Positions 1-8,302 are shown, counted from the stretch's first letter. The stretch is 64,000 nt of DNA from Mesorhizobium loti (GCF_003148495.1 NZ_QGGH01000001.1:1384347-1448346), one strand, 5' to 3'. Notes: generated by a model from the letters alone, not told the origin. Numbers and translations are program-made.

Positions 1-1
1 A

Positions 2-535
2 CTCGACGGCCAGTTGTTGTTCGATTTGGGCACCGCCGGGGCAGAGGGCGACGACACGCTGGAAGAGCTCTTCGCTGAAGCGGAAGCGGCGGAGGAGGGC
101 GGCGACCATGAAGGCGCTGCCGCACTCTACCAACGCTGCCTGGCCATCGACCCGAGCGATGCCATCGCCGCCTTCAACCGCGCCAACTGCCTGCGCGCCG
201 GCGGCCACGCGGCGGACGCCGCGCACGACTACATCAGCGCGATAAAACTCGATCCGGCCTTCGTCGAGGCCTGGTTCAATCTGGCCGGGCTGATGAGTGA
301 GCAAGGCCGCGAGGCCTCGGCGCGGAGGCACCTGCAGAAGGCGATCGCACTCGACAAGAATTATGCCGATCCGGTGTTCAACCTGGCGAGGCTGGAGTTT
401 GATGCGGGCAATCTGCTGGAGGCACGCCGACTGTGGGTGCGCTATCTGGAGCTCGACGCGGATTCGGAGTGGGCGCGAGTGGCGGCCAAGGGCGTGCAGT
501 TCGTGGATTTGCAGCTGGCGCGGACGGCGGGGTGA
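2..535 (+). CDS. TPR-repeat protein, 5' end outside window
   Basis: The reading frame is open from the first bases of the window, so the N-terminus lies upstream. An internal TTG at 14 is probably not the true start, because the in-frame residues LDGQ precede it. The visible part has an acidic segment (DDTLEELFAEAEAAEEG) followed by about three tetratricopeptide repeats, recognisable by the W/L-G-Y-A-F-A-P pattern (NRANCLRAGG, WFNLAGLMSEQG, FNLARLEFDAGN). TPRs are protein-interaction scaffolds; the partner and the job cannot be told from this part. In rhizobia such tails can follow an HTH domain, but no such domain is visible here. It is followed by a RIME-like palindrome rather than a close downstream gene. 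Confidence 0.75.
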   Translation, partial: LDGQLLFDLGTAGAEGDDTLEELFAEAEAAEEGGDHEGAAALYQRCLAIDPSDAIAAFNRANCLRAGGHAADAAHDYISAIKLDPAFVEAWFNLAGLMSEQGREASARRHLQKAIALDKNYADPVFNLARLEFDAGNLLEARRLWVRYLELDADSEWARVAAKGVQFVDLQLARTAG

Positions 536-547
536 GGGCAATGGTCG

Positions 548-714
548 CGCTTGGACACCCCCCTCTGGCCTGCCGGCCATCTCCCCCGCAAGGGGGGAGA
601 TTACGCGCCCAGTCGCTTTCGCCAATCTCCTACTTTGCAAGAAGGGGCGAAGCGCCCAAGCTGCCGATCTCCCCCCTTGCGGGGGAGATGTCCGGCAGGA
701 CAGAGGGGGGTGCG
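548..714. repeat. RIME-like intergenic palindrome
   Basis: Two long inverted arms (about 548-602 and 665-714) each carry the core ATCTCCCCC-GCAAG-GGGGGAGAT type hairpin plus matching outer parts (CACCCCCCTCTG against CAGAGGGGGGTG, and CCTGCCGGCC against GTCCGGCAGGA). This nested organisation is typical of rhizobial intergenic mosaic elements (RIME). It fills most of the gap between the TPR gene and the hydrolase. No coding signal fits it. Confidence 0.75.
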
Positions 715-746
715 AAGGAACTCGGCCTCTCCAGCGAGGCCGCCCG

Positions 747-1391
747 ATGACCGCCTTCTTCTTCGACGGCCACGACAACGCCCCCGTCACCATACTGCTC
801 GCCCATGGCGCGGGCGCGTCGATGGATTCCCCGTCGATGACCGCCACAGCCAAGGCGCTTGCCGAAGCCGGCTTCCAGGTCGCGCGTTTCGAATTCCACT
901 ATATGGCCGCTCGCCGCTATGGCCACCGCAAGCCGCCACCGCGGGCCGAAACGGTGAACCCGGAATATATCAAGGCGATCGCCGATTTGAGGGCGAAGGG
1001 TGTGACTGGGCCGCTCATCATCGGCGGCAAGTCGATGGGCGGGCGTGTCGCTTCGATGGTCGCCGACGAGATGTTCGCCAAGGGCGAGATTTCAGGCCTG
1101 CTGTGCCTTGGCTATCCCTTTCACCCGCCGGCCAAGCCCGAGCAATTGCGAACAAAACATCTGGCCGGATTGAAGACGCCAACGCTGATCTTCCAGGGCA
1201 CACGTGACGAGTTCGGCACCAGGGACGAGGTTGTGGGTTATGGCCTTTCCGATGCGATCGAGGTGATTTGGCTGGAGGACGGCGACCATGACCTCAAGCC
1301 ACGCAAGAGCGTTTCGGGATTTTCGACCGCTGATCATCTGAAGACGTTGGCGGAGACGGTGAAGGCGTGGTCGGGTCGGATCGCCTCCTGA
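747..1391 (+). CDS. alpha/beta hydrolase, KANL3/Tex30-like family
   Basis: A 214-residue protein with a compact alpha/beta-hydrolase core. LLAHGAGASMDSP gives the oxyanion region, GGKSMGGR the nucleophile elbow (Ser96), GTRDEFG the acidic residue and GDHDLKP the catalytic His. This pattern matches the small Tex30/KANL3-type bacterial hydrolases (a dienelactone-hydrolase-like fold); the substrate is unknown. The frame is open much further upstream, but that part runs through the RIME-like repeat, so the ATG directly before TAFFFDGHD is preferred. No signal peptide, so cytoplasmic. Exonuclease III follows 7 nt downstream, so the two are probably cotranscribed. Confidence 0.8.
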   Translation: MTAFFFDGHDNAPVTILLAHGAGASMDSPSMTATAKALAEAGFQVARFEFHYMAARRYGHRKPPPRAETVNPEYIKAIADLRAKGVTGPLIIGGKSMGGRVASMVADEMFAKGEISGLLCLGYPFHPPAKPEQLRTKHLAGLKTPTLIFQGTRDEFGTRDEVVGYGLSDAIEVIWLEDGDHDLKPRKSVSGFSTADHLKTLAETVKAWSGRIAS

Positions 1392-1398
1392 CCCGCCA

Positions 1399-2169
1399 AT
1401 GAAAATCGCCTCCTTCAACATCAACAACATAAACAGTCGCCTCGAAAACCTGCTTGCGTGGCTGGCTGCGGCAAAGCCCGATGTCGTGTGCCTGCAGGAG
1501 TTGAAGGCGCGCGACATGCAGTTTCCGCGCTCGGCCCTCGCGGCGGCGGGCTATGGCGCTGTGTGGAAGGGCGAGCCGACCTGGAACGGCGTTGCCATCC
1601 TGGCGCGGGGTTCGGAACCGGTGCTGACCCGCGATGCCTTGCCCGGCGACGATGCCGACAAGCAGAGCCGCTACATCGAGGCGGCGGTGAGCGGCATTGT
1701 CATCGCTTGCATTTATGCGCCGAACGGCAACCCGCAGCCCGGCCCGAAATTCCAATACAAGCTCGCCTGGCACGCGCGGCTGGAGGCGCATGCCGAACAG
1801 CTGCTCGACACCGGCCTGCCGGTGGTGCTGGCCGGCGACTACAACATCGTGCCCGAGCCGCGCGACATCTACGCCACCCGCTCCTATGACGACAACGCGC
1901 TGGTGCAGCCGGAAAGTCGGGCTTCCTTCGCCGCCTTGCTCGAGCAGGGCTGGGCGGACGGCCTGCGCAAGAAACACCCGAAGGAGACGCTCTACACCTT
2001 CTGGGATTACCGCCGTAACCGCTGGCCGCGCGACGCCGGCTTGAGGCTCGACCACATCCTGCTGTCGAAGAAACTGGCGCGGCGTCTGACCGCCGCAGGC
2101 ATTGATCGCGACGTGCGCGGTGAGGACGGCGCCAGCGACCATGCGCCGGTGTGGGTGGAATTGAAGTAA
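1399..2169 (+). CDS. xthA: exodeoxyribonuclease III (AP endonuclease)
   Basis: A 256-residue member of the exonuclease-endonuclease-phosphatase family, full length for ExoIII. Motifs in order: FNINNINSR at the N-terminus, CLQELK with the metal-binding Glu, WNGVAIL, AGDYNIVPEPRDIY with the catalytic Asp-Asn pair, WPRDAGLRLDHILLS, and the C-terminal SDHAPVWVEL with the catalytic Asp-His. The enzyme cleaves 5' to abasic sites in base-excision repair and has 3'-5' exonuclease activity. It starts 7 nt after the upstream hydrolase. Rhizobial genomes commonly carry more than one Xth paralogue, and which one this is cannot be told from the sequence. Confidence 0.93.
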   Translation: MKIASFNINNINSRLENLLAWLAAAKPDVVCLQELKARDMQFPRSALAAAGYGAVWKGEPTWNGVAILARGSEPVLTRDALPGDDADKQSRYIEAAVSGIVIACIYAPNGNPQPGPKFQYKLAWHARLEAHAEQLLDTGLPVVLAGDYNIVPEPRDIYATRSYDDNALVQPESRASFAALLEQGWADGLRKKHPKETLYTFWDYRRNRWPRDAGLRLDHILLSKKLARRLTAAGIDRDVRGEDGASDHAPVWVELK

Positions 2170-2320
2170 GGCGACCTTCAAGCCTCTGCGGCCGCGGTCT
2201 CCTTTTGCTGCCGCCAGCGTCGTCTGTGCAGCGACGTTAACGCAGGCTAGTCTGTTGCAAAGTGCTCCAACGCAGCCGGTTTGCCCATGATCACCAACAA
2301 GACCTGTGGATCGAGGCCCC

Positions 2321-3517
2321 ATGTTTGACCTCGGCCCTGTCGGGATCGTGCTTGCCATCGTGGTGCTTGCGGCTGCTGCTGCCGTGTTCCGGTTGTTGTG
2401 GCAGAGGCGCAGCCGCCGCAAGGGGCGGCGGCTGGCCAATCCGGCTGACGATTACTCTGTTCGCAGCGATTGGAGCGGCAGCGGCGGCACTTTGAACTAT
2501 TCGTCCTTCGTTTATTTCGACGTCGATCGCGACGGCAAATACGGCGTCGGAGACCGGCCGATGGCCGGGATCATGGTGCGGCTGTATGACGAGGCCGGCA
2601 AGTTCACCGCTTCAGCGCGCACCAACAATGCCGGCTTTGCCAACTTTCCTATGTCGGTGAAACGCAGAAAGGCCGTGATCCGCGCGCCAGGCAACTGGCG
2701 CTTTGCGGTTTCAGTGCCGCCCGGCTGGCAGGCGAAAAGCGAAAACGACATCCAGTCCCGACACCTCCTGTCGATGCCGGGTTCGCCGGCCGGGCTGGTG
2801 TCGCACGAGATGCTGCAGCCGGTCGGGCTGGCGCCACCCCGGCGCCTCGGCGGGCGCGTTGGCGGTGACGGATCGGCGATCCTCTCGGTGATGAGAAACG
2901 GACACGTGCTGGAGACGCGGCCGCTGGCGCCAGGTGCTGCCTTCAGCGTCGATGTGAGTGATGACGCCGACACGGTCAGCATCAGTGGCGGCGGCCTTGA
3001 GCGGCGGCTGGCGCTGTCGCCCTATCCGGCCGATCTCGGCCTGCTGTCGCCGCAGACCGCTTGCATTGCCGCTGACGCCGCCCTGGAAACGATCGATTTC
3101 GACGATGTGACGTCTCGCACCTTCAGGAAAATTCCGTCCGGCTATGCCGGGTTGGCGTGGCGCAACCTGAATGCGATGGCGCGCGACTACACCAAGGACA
3201 GCCAGGGCTATGTCAATGGCAACGTCTCCGGCGACCATGTGGTCTACACCAGCAGCGGGCTGCCGGCCGAATTCAGCAGCGAACAGCCGTTCGGTTTTCA
3301 CTCGGTCATGCTGAGCGCTGCCTGGCTGAAGTCGGAAGGGGAGGTGGCGCTGATCGAAAGCTGGCTTGGCGAGCAGCTGATCTCAAGCGATCAGGTCACG
3401 CTGTCGGCGCTGACGCCGTTGCACTACGCCCCGATGCTCAAAGCCGTAACGCGTGTTCGCCTGTCGACGAAACACTATTGGCAAATGGTGTTGGACGATC
3501 TGGTGCTAACGCGCTGA
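2321..3517 (+). CDS. membrane-anchored protein with an SdrD_B-like domain
   Basis: A 398-residue protein with one N-terminal transmembrane segment (IVLAIVVLAAAAAVF) followed by a basic stop-transfer stretch (RRSRRKGRR). Around residues 55-105 the segment VYFDVDRDGKYGVGDRPMAG...TNNAGFANF strongly resembles the beta-sandwich SdrD_B/Cna_B-like domain, with its calcium-loop-like D-x-D-x-D-G and the 'T(N/D)xxG' signature. The rest is beta-rich and unrecognised, with a well-conserved-looking C-terminus (YTSSGLPAEF...SVMLSAAWL). It is probably an envelope protein with an exported C-terminus. It converges on the two RiPP-like micro-genes, only 2 nt from the stop of the nearer one. Function unknown. 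Confidence 0.65.
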   Translation: MFDLGPVGIVLAIVVLAAAAAVFRLLWQRRSRRKGRRLANPADDYSVRSDWSGSGGTLNYSSFVYFDVDRDGKYGVGDRPMAGIMVRLYDEAGKFTASARTNNAGFANFPMSVKRRKAVIRAPGNWRFAVSVPPGWQAKSENDIQSRHLLSMPGSPAGLVSHEMLQPVGLAPPRRLGGRVGGDGSAILSVMRNGHVLETRPLAPGAAFSVDVSDDADTVSISGGGLERRLALSPYPADLGLLSPQTACIAADAALETIDFDDVTSRTFRKIPSGYAGLAWRNLNAMARDYTKDSQGYVNGNVSGDHVVYTSSGLPAEFSSEQPFGFHSVMLSAAWLKSEGEVALIESWLGEQLISSDQVTLSALTPLHYAPMLKAVTRVRLSTKHYWQMVLDDLVLTR

Positions 3518-3519
3518 AA

Positions 3520-3606
3520 TCAGGATATCGAGGCGCCGTTTGCCGCCGTGATCGCCGAAAGACGGCCTTTTTTCAAAAGAATAGGCTTCACATAGATCTT
3601 CTTCAT
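3520..3606 (-). CDS. RiPP-precursor-like micro-gene 1 (28 aa)
   Basis: ATG at 3606-3604 with a strong Shine-Dalgarno (AGGAGAG, then TCTGAAA). The product begins MKKIYVKPILLKKGRLSAIT and ends AANGASIS. The leader matches the lasso-peptide leader pattern Y-x-x-P-x-L...G...T (Tyr5, Pro8, Leu10, Gly14, Thr20), recognised in known systems by a PqqD-like element. It is paralogous to the 29-residue ORF 190 bp upstream, and their upstream regions are conserved as well. The would-be core is very short (about 7-8 residues), and no lasso cyclase, protease or transporter is visible in this window. It may be a degenerate or orphan precursor served from elsewhere. Confidence 0.65.
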   Translation of the reverse strand: MKKIYVKPILLKKGRLSAITAANGASIS

Positions 3607-3633
3607 TTTCAGACTCTCCTAAAATCCCAGCTT

Positions 3634-3662
3634 GATGGTCGCAGACTGCGGCCATCTGTCAA
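3634..3662 (-). promoter_or_regulatory. predicted sigma-70-type promoter of micro-gene 1
   Basis: TTGACA (3657-3662, minus strand) is followed after 17 bp by ACCATC. The same arrangement, TTGACA-N17-AYCATC, precedes micro-gene 2, and the spacer core GCAGTCTGC or CCAGTCTGC is shared. The -35 is perfect; the -10 is poor, so an alternative sigma factor or an activator may take part. Confidence 0.5.
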
Positions 3663-3794
3663 CCACGCGGGCTGAAGGCAATAATCTGCAATAAATCCAA
3701 AGGCTAGCGACAAAGTGCTCGGTCTGTAATTCTTTGTTTTGCGCAATTCCGTCCGGAAGGCCGGCTCGATCCAGCCAGCCAGAATGCGCCGGGA

Positions 3795-3884
3795 TTATAT
3801 TGTGGGGCTGCTCGGGCCGTTTGCCGTGATGGCTGAAAGCTTGCCCTTCCTGACGAAGGTCGGCTTGGCGTAAGTCTTCTTCAT
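3795..3884 (-). CDS. RiPP-precursor-like micro-gene 2 (29 aa)
   Basis: ATG at 3884-3882 with Shine-Dalgarno AGGAGAG 6 nt upstream. The product begins MKKTYAKPTFVRKGKLSAIT and ends ANGPSSPTI. Against micro-gene 1 the leader is nearly identical (MKK-Y-KP----KG-LSAITA), while the tail after AITA differs completely (ANGASIS against NGPSSPTI). Conserved leader with divergent core is the pattern expected of RiPP precursor paralogues. Tyr5, Pro8, Gly14 and Thr20 of the lasso-leader rule are all kept. It is transcribed toward micro-gene 1, but each copy has its own promoter-like sequence. No maturation enzyme is encoded nearby. Confidence 0.65.
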   Translation of the reverse strand: MKKTYAKPTFVRKGKLSAITANGPSSPTI

Positions 3885-3910
3885 CGCGGTCTCTCCTGAA
3901 TCCCTTTAGC

Positions 3911-3939
3911 GATGATGGCAGACTGGCGACATGTGTCAA
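3911..3939 (-). promoter_or_regulatory. predicted promoter of micro-gene 2
   Basis: TTGACA (3934-3939, minus strand), a 17-bp spacer and ATCATC. It is conserved with the element at 3634-3662 in both hexamers and part of the spacer, while the surrounding sequence has diverged. Confidence 0.5.
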
Positions 3940-4121
3940 CCAAGCCGGAAGGCATGCGAGCGTCGGCAAAGGCGCGAGCCCTTCGCTCCGCACGAACTGT
4001 CGGGGCGGCGGGCTCTTGGCGATAGGAGCGCGCCGCTGGTAGTCTCGACCATTGCACCATGCGGCGGGCGACCGTCACGTCGCCAAGGGCCACCAATAAA
4101 CGCCCCGGGGGAAGAAATCCG

Positions 4122-5690
4122 ATGGACAGGTTGGCTGACAGGCTGTTTGCGCTTCCCCTGCTGGCGGCGGCCATGGCTTGCCTAGTGCGCACATATCTGC
4201 TCCTGGGCGGCCGGGATTTCACCTGGAGTGGCATGGTGCGGATGCTGCATGGTCCGGCCACGCTTTGGCCGGTGGTGTTCCTGGCGGTGGGTGCGCTCTG
4301 CCTGATTGGCGCCCTGTTGTTCTGGGCCGGGCTGCTGCCCGGCCGGCCGAACCATCCCACTGGGACGCCGCTTTTTGGCCGCGACGCCGAGATCGATCCC
4401 AAGGGCCGGCCGAACTTGCGGCGCGCCTTCCTTGTCTTGCCGGTGATTGCCGTGCTGACGCTGCTGGCCGACCAGGTCTTGTGGCGGGCGCAGGGCCCGG
4501 GCAATGGGGTGGCTTCGCCAAGCCAACCCAAGGCCAACGAACCAAAAATCCCTGAACCGAAGACCAACGAGCCCAAGGGGCAGGATGTCGCCAGCGTGCC
4601 GCCGGCGCCGGAGCCAGTTGCCCCGCCAGCGCCGCCCGCTCCGCCGCCAGAGGCCGCCAATCCGCCTGCGGCACCCGTGCCGCCGACCCCGCCTGCGCTG
4701 GTGCCACCGACGCCGCCGGAGGTCGCGGTCATTCCGCCGCCCACCGTGGCGCCGCTGCCGCCGGCTCCGCCACCGCTGCCGACGCAGCCCGAGGGCCACC
4801 GCGACGCGGTCGTCTGGCTGGCGGTGGCGCCCGACGGGCACTCGATCATGAGCGCCAGCACCGACCACACGATCAAGCTCTGGGATATGGCCGGCAAGCA
4901 CCTGATCCGCAATCTCGGCATCCACAAGGATATGGCCCGCACGGCGTTGTTCATGCCCGATGGCGTCAGCGCGCTGACGGCCGGTGACGACGGCGAGATC
5001 GTGCAGCGCAAACTTTCCGATGGCGCGGTGCTGCATGTCTTCTCGGCGGGCGGCAATGGCGGCGTCAACAAGCTGGCGATCAGCCCCGACGGCAAGCGCG
5101 CCGTCAGTGGGCACGATACGGGCAACGTCATCGTCTGGGACCTCGAGAAGGGCGCGGTGCTGCACGTCATGAGCGGGCACGACTGGTCGGTCAGCGCCGT
5201 CGCCGTCTCGCCCGATGGCAAGCATGCCCTCAGCGGCAGCATCGACGGCACGCTGAAACTCTGGGACATCGAGACCGGCAAGCAGCTGCGCAGCTGGCAC
5301 GGGCACGAACAAGGCACCTATGGCGCGGTGTTCACCGCTGACGGGCACCATCTTGTCACCGGCAGCGGCGATTACATGATCAAGCTCTGGGATGTCGATA
5401 GCGGTCGCGAAGTGCGCCGCTTCGAGGGCCATGAGGGCACCGTCTACGCGCTGGCGTTGTCGGCCGACGGCAAGCGCCTGGTTTCCGGCTCACTCGACGG
5501 CACGGCGCGGCTATGGGACATGGACAGCGGCAACCAGATCGCGATGTTCGACAGCCAGACAGGCCCGATCTATGCGGTGGCCTTTGCCGCCGACGGCACG
5601 GTGCTGACCGGTGGCAACGACCGCACCATCCGCGACTGGCCGGCCACCGGCGGCGATGGCGTGGTGCTGTTTGCCGGCGCGCCGGAGTGA
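4122..5690 (+). CDS. membrane-anchored WD40 beta-propeller protein
   Basis: A 522-residue protein. Two or three hydrophobic segments lie within the first 125 residues (LFALPLLAAAMACLV, WPVVFLAVGALCLIGALLFW, AFLVLPVIAVLTLLA). They are followed by a Pro/Ala-rich linker of about 80 residues and then seven WD40 repeats ending in LWDM, RKL, VWDL, LWDI, LWDV, LWDM and DWPA, enough for one closed seven-bladed propeller. A likely scaffold on the periplasmic or cytoplasmic side of the inner membrane; partner unknown. The start is the ATG before DRLADRL, with GGGGGAAGAAA upstream; an ATG 63 nt earlier lacks a good ribosome site. The second blade is degenerate. Confidence 0.8.
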   Translation: MDRLADRLFALPLLAAAMACLVRTYLLLGGRDFTWSGMVRMLHGPATLWPVVFLAVGALCLIGALLFWAGLLPGRPNHPTGTPLFGRDAEIDPKGRPNLRRAFLVLPVIAVLTLLADQVLWRAQGPGNGVASPSQPKANEPKIPEPKTNEPKGQDVASVPPAPEPVAPPAPPAPPPEAANPPAAPVPPTPPALVPPTPPEVAVIPPPTVAPLPPAPPPLPTQPEGHRDAVVWLAVAPDGHSIMSASTDHTIKLWDMAGKHLIRNLGIHKDMARTALFMPDGVSALTAGDDGEIVQRKLSDGAVLHVFSAGGNGGVNKLAISPDGKRAVSGHDTGNVIVWDLEKGAVLHVMSGHDWSVSAVAVSPDGKHALSGSIDGTLKLWDIETGKQLRSWHGHEQGTYGAVFTADGHHLVTGSGDYMIKLWDVDSGREVRRFEGHEGTVYALALSADGKRLVSGSLDGTARLWDMDSGNQIAMFDSQTGPIYAVAFAADGTVLTGGNDRTIRDWPATGGDGVVLFAGAPE

Positions 5691-5733
5691 GCAAATCCTT
5701 GATCACCTTGTCCGCCGTGCTATGTAAAAAACC

Positions 5734-6285
5734 ATGTCAGCTGCCAGCCTCCCAGACAAAGCGCCGCTCATTGTCATCGATCTCCAGACCGGCATGTTCG
5801 ACGGCGTGCACGAGCCGCCGATCCATGATGCGCCTGATATTGTCGAGCGCACCAAGGCGGTGATCGACTGGGCGCGGCATAGCGGCCGGAAGGTCGCCTT
5901 TGTCAGGCATGATGGACCCGAAGGCGATCCGCTGGCGCCGGGTGAGCCGGGCTGGCCGGTGTGGCCCGCCCTTGGCCAGGCAGCGGACGAGCCGACCTTT
6001 GCCAAATCCGTGCGCGATGCGTTCAGCAATCCCACATTCGGCGATTGGGTGGTGGGGCAGGGCGCGGGTGCTGTCGTGCTGCTGGGCGCACAGACCGATT
6101 TTTGCGTGGCGGCGACGGTCAAGGGCGCGATGGCCAGAGGGCTCGGCGTGACCGTGGTGTCCGACGCCCACAGCACGCTGGACAACGCCAGCGAGAGCGC
6201 CGAGCAGGTCATCGCCCGGCACAATGGCGAATTCACTGAAGCCGGCGTCAATCTGGTGACGACGAAGGCGCTGGTCGGCGGCTGA
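5734..6285 (+). CDS. cysteine hydrolase, isochorismatase family
   Basis: A 183-residue single-domain protein. The Asp-Lys-Cys triad of the isochorismatase/nicotinamidase fold is visible: Asp16 (IVIDLQTGMF), Lys91 (TFAKSVRDAF) and Cys124 in GAQTDFCVAATVKGA. The residue before the Cys is Phe, as in many uncharacterised members, so true nicotinamidase activity is not implied; metal-binding Asp/His residues of PncA are not evident. Cytoplasmic. It lies 43 nt after the WD40 gene with no clear terminator between them. Substrate unknown. Confidence 0.85.
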   Translation: MSAASLPDKAPLIVIDLQTGMFDGVHEPPIHDAPDIVERTKAVIDWARHSGRKVAFVRHDGPEGDPLAPGEPGWPVWPALGQAADEPTFAKSVRDAFSNPTFGDWVVGQGAGAVVLLGAQTDFCVAATVKGAMARGLGVTVVSDAHSTLDNASESAEQVIARHNGEFTEAGVNLVTTKALVGG

Positions 6286-6745
6286 AGCGGTAATGAACGT
6301 CGCTGCGGGCTGTCGCCTCGCGTGGCGGGTGCATTGTCCGGCTCTGCCGGCGCACGACTTCACCGATCGCATGATGGCGCCAGTCGGCGCCGTGGTCGAC
6401 GCGGACGGGGGGGCGCATTGTTGGGATGGCTCGGGCGCCCGCGTCAACCAGGGCGGCTCGTACCGCCGCATTAGCAGCATTGCATATTGCGCGCCGGTCG
6501 AAACTTCCGCGAAAGCGGAATAGGCCGGGGCTGAAGTGCAGATTCGGCGCCTGGGATTTCGGCGTGCCTAAAGTGCGTCGCGTTTGAACGGATTCCGGCG
6601 GCGCGCTTTAGGTTCTTTGTTTCTATGCATGTCGTTTTCCCAAAACCGAGGTCACTTTTGGGCGACATGCATTAGAAACGGTTTCTCTTTCCTGCCGCAT
6701 TGACCGCCGGCGGACGAGCGGCGACGACTGCGCTTCAAACGATGG
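6286..6745. other. intergenic region with hairpin and repeat
   Basis: This 460-bp gap contains a perfect hairpin TTCCGC-GAAA-GCGGAA (6505-6520) with a GNRA tetraloop but no T-run, and the palindromic element described separately at 6567-6679. An open frame at 6293-6523 has no convincing ribosome site or family resemblance and runs into the hairpin, so it is not called as a gene. Confidence 0.6.
6567..6679. repeat. bipartite rhizobial palindromic element
   Basis: Two adjacent stem-loops. The first pairs CCTAAAG with CTTTAGG, with inner GCGTCGC-like arms. The second pairs ATGCATGTCG with CGACATGCAT, with inner CCCAAAA against TTTTGGG. This combination is a familiar high-copy intergenic repeat in Mesorhizobium and relatives. 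It ends about 65 bp before the amidohydrolase start. Confidence 0.75.
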
Positions 6746-7981
6746 ATGGCGCCCTTGAAAGAACAGACGATTTTCCGAAACGCCAAGCTGGCCGACGGCT
6801 CGCTGGTCGACCTCACCGTGACCGAAGGGCGCTTCGGTGCCATCGTGCCGGCGCAGAAGATGGCGGACCTCGCCGGCATCGACCTTGGCATTGTTGATCT
6901 TGCCATTGTTGATCTTGGGGGCCAGCTTGTCGTGCCCGCCTTCGTCGAGGGCCATATCCATCTCGACACGTCGTTCTATGGCGATGCCTGGCGTCCGCAC
7001 ATCCCTTGCACCAATGGTTTCGACGTGCGCGAGCGTGTCGCCTTCCAGACCAGGAATCTGGCCGCCGCCGCCCCGATGGCGGAGCGGGCGAAGAACCAGC
7101 TCGAGCTCTGCATCGGCCATGGCAGTCTCGCCATGCGCAGCCATGTCATGGTCGACGGCTCGGTCGGCCTGACGCATCTGGAAACGATCCTGACAGTGCG
7201 CGAACAGTATCGCGACCTCATCGACATCCAGCTCGTCGCCTTCCCGCAAAGCGGCATCCTGGCCTCGCCGGGCACGCCGGAGCTCCTCGAAGAGGCGCTG
7301 AAGCTCGGCTGCGACCTGATTGGCGGGCTCGACCCCGCCAGCTTCGACCGCGACGTGAAGGGTCATCTCGACGTGGTATTCGGCCTAGCGCAAAGACACG
7401 GCGCCGGCGTCGACATCCATCTGCATGATGGCGGCACATCAGGCCTGTTCCAGGTCGAGGAGATCGCCGCGCGGACAAGGGCGCTGGGCATGCAAGGCAA
7501 TGTCGCCGTCAGCCATGCCTATGGGCTGGGCGATATTCCAACCGACGCCCTGCTGAAAGCCGGCGAGATGCTGGCTGCCTGCGGCATTGCAATCATGACC
7601 AATGCACCGGGCAATCACGCCTTCCCGCCGGTGGCGGCGCTCAGGGAAGCCGGCGTCACCGTGTTCAGCGGCTCCGACAACATCCGCGATTCCTGGTGGC
7701 CCTATGGCGATGGCGACATGCTGAGCCGCGCCAACATGATCGGCTACCGTTCCGGCTTCTACGAGGACCACGAACTGGCCGCCGCCTTCGACATGGTGAC
7801 CCATGCCGGGGCAAAAGCGCTGGGGCTGGCGGGCTATGGCCTTGCGGTCGGCGCCAGCGCCGACTTCGTCACCCTGTCGGCGGAGCATGTGCCCGAGGCG
7901 GTGGTGGCGGTGCCCAAGGCGCGGACGGTTTATCGCCGGGGCAGGGCGGTGGCGAAGGATGGCAAGATGCTGACGCACTGA
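6746..7981 (+). CDS. amidohydrolase, cytosine-deaminase-like
   Basis: A 411-residue TIM-barrel amidohydrolase of the CodA/N-isopropylammelide type. FVEGHIHLDTSF supplies the HxH metal ligands (His70, His72), VDIHLHDGG and VSHAYGLGD further ligands, and SGSDNIRDSWWPYGDGDML the conserved active-site Asp with the typical 'DNIRD' of cytosine-deaminase relatives. It is probably a hydrolytic deaminase of a cytosine- or ammelide-like ring; substrate not determined. The beta-sandwich N-terminus contains a 15-bp in-frame tandem duplication (IVDLAIVDL, about residues 49-57). The ATG at 6746 starts the family-like sequence; an ATG at 6742 is in another frame. Confidence 0.8.
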   Translation: MAPLKEQTIFRNAKLADGSLVDLTVTEGRFGAIVPAQKMADLAGIDLGIVDLAIVDLGGQLVVPAFVEGHIHLDTSFYGDAWRPHIPCTNGFDVRERVAFQTRNLAAAAPMAERAKNQLELCIGHGSLAMRSHVMVDGSVGLTHLETILTVREQYRDLIDIQLVAFPQSGILASPGTPELLEEALKLGCDLIGGLDPASFDRDVKGHLDVVFGLAQRHGAGVDIHLHDGGTSGLFQVEEIAARTRALGMQGNVAVSHAYGLGDIPTDALLKAGEMLAACGIAIMTNAPGNHAFPPVAALREAGVTVFSGSDNIRDSWWPYGDGDMLSRANMIGYRSGFYEDHELAAAFDMVTHAGAKALGLAGYGLAVGASADFVTLSAEHVPEAVVAVPKARTVYRRGRAVAKDGKMLTH

Positions 7982-8167
7982 CACGTGCCGCATCGCCGGC
8001 GCGTGAAAACGGCAAGCGAGAAAAATGGCCCGGCGGCCAGGTGCAAAGGGAGGCTCGCCGGGCCCGGCCGGCTTCTGGCGGTCGCCGGCCGATTTGCTAT
8101 ATTCGCCGTCTCTAATATTAATGCAAGCGCCGTCAAACCTCTTCGGTGGATAAAAGGCTGTCGGGCG

Positions 8168-8299
8168 TCAGAAGCCGACCGTTCCGGCCACCATCAGGAT
8201 CAGCATGACGACCGCTGCGCTCCAGACGGCGACCATGGACAAGGTTCTTCCGTCCAGACGAAGCCTGCGATGACCCTCGCGCGGCGGTAATTTCGACAT
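8168..8299 (-). CDS. 43-residue single-pass membrane protein
   Basis: A short ORF whose ATG (8299-8297) lies 3 nt beyond the stop of the upstream secreted protein, so translational coupling is likely. The N-terminal half is basic (SKLPPREGHRRLRLDG) and the C-terminal half is one hydrophobic helix (VAVWSAAVVMLILMVAGTVG). No recognisable family. Its support comes from the sharp basic-then-hydrophobic design and the operon position; its own ribosome site is weak. Confidence 0.5.
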   Translation of the reverse strand: MSKLPPREGHRRLRLDGRTLSMVAVWSAAVVMLILMVAGTVGF

Positions 8300-8302
8300 C
8301 GC

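Noticed and set aside
548..714. Possible CRISPR array or IS ends
   Set aside because: Only one palindrome pair and no spacer periodicity; the mosaic structure fits RIME better.
297..746. N-terminal extension of the small hydrolase
   Set aside because: The extension lies over the TPR gene and the RIME-like repeat, while the family-like sequence begins at ATG 747.
3619..3993. Open frame of 124 codons on the minus strand
   Set aside because: It overlaps the second RiPP-like micro-gene in another frame, has no ribosome site, and its sequence has no domain-like pattern.
6293..6523. Possible 76-residue gene after the isochorismatase gene
   Set aside because: No ribosome site, no family, and its end coincides with an intergenic hairpin.
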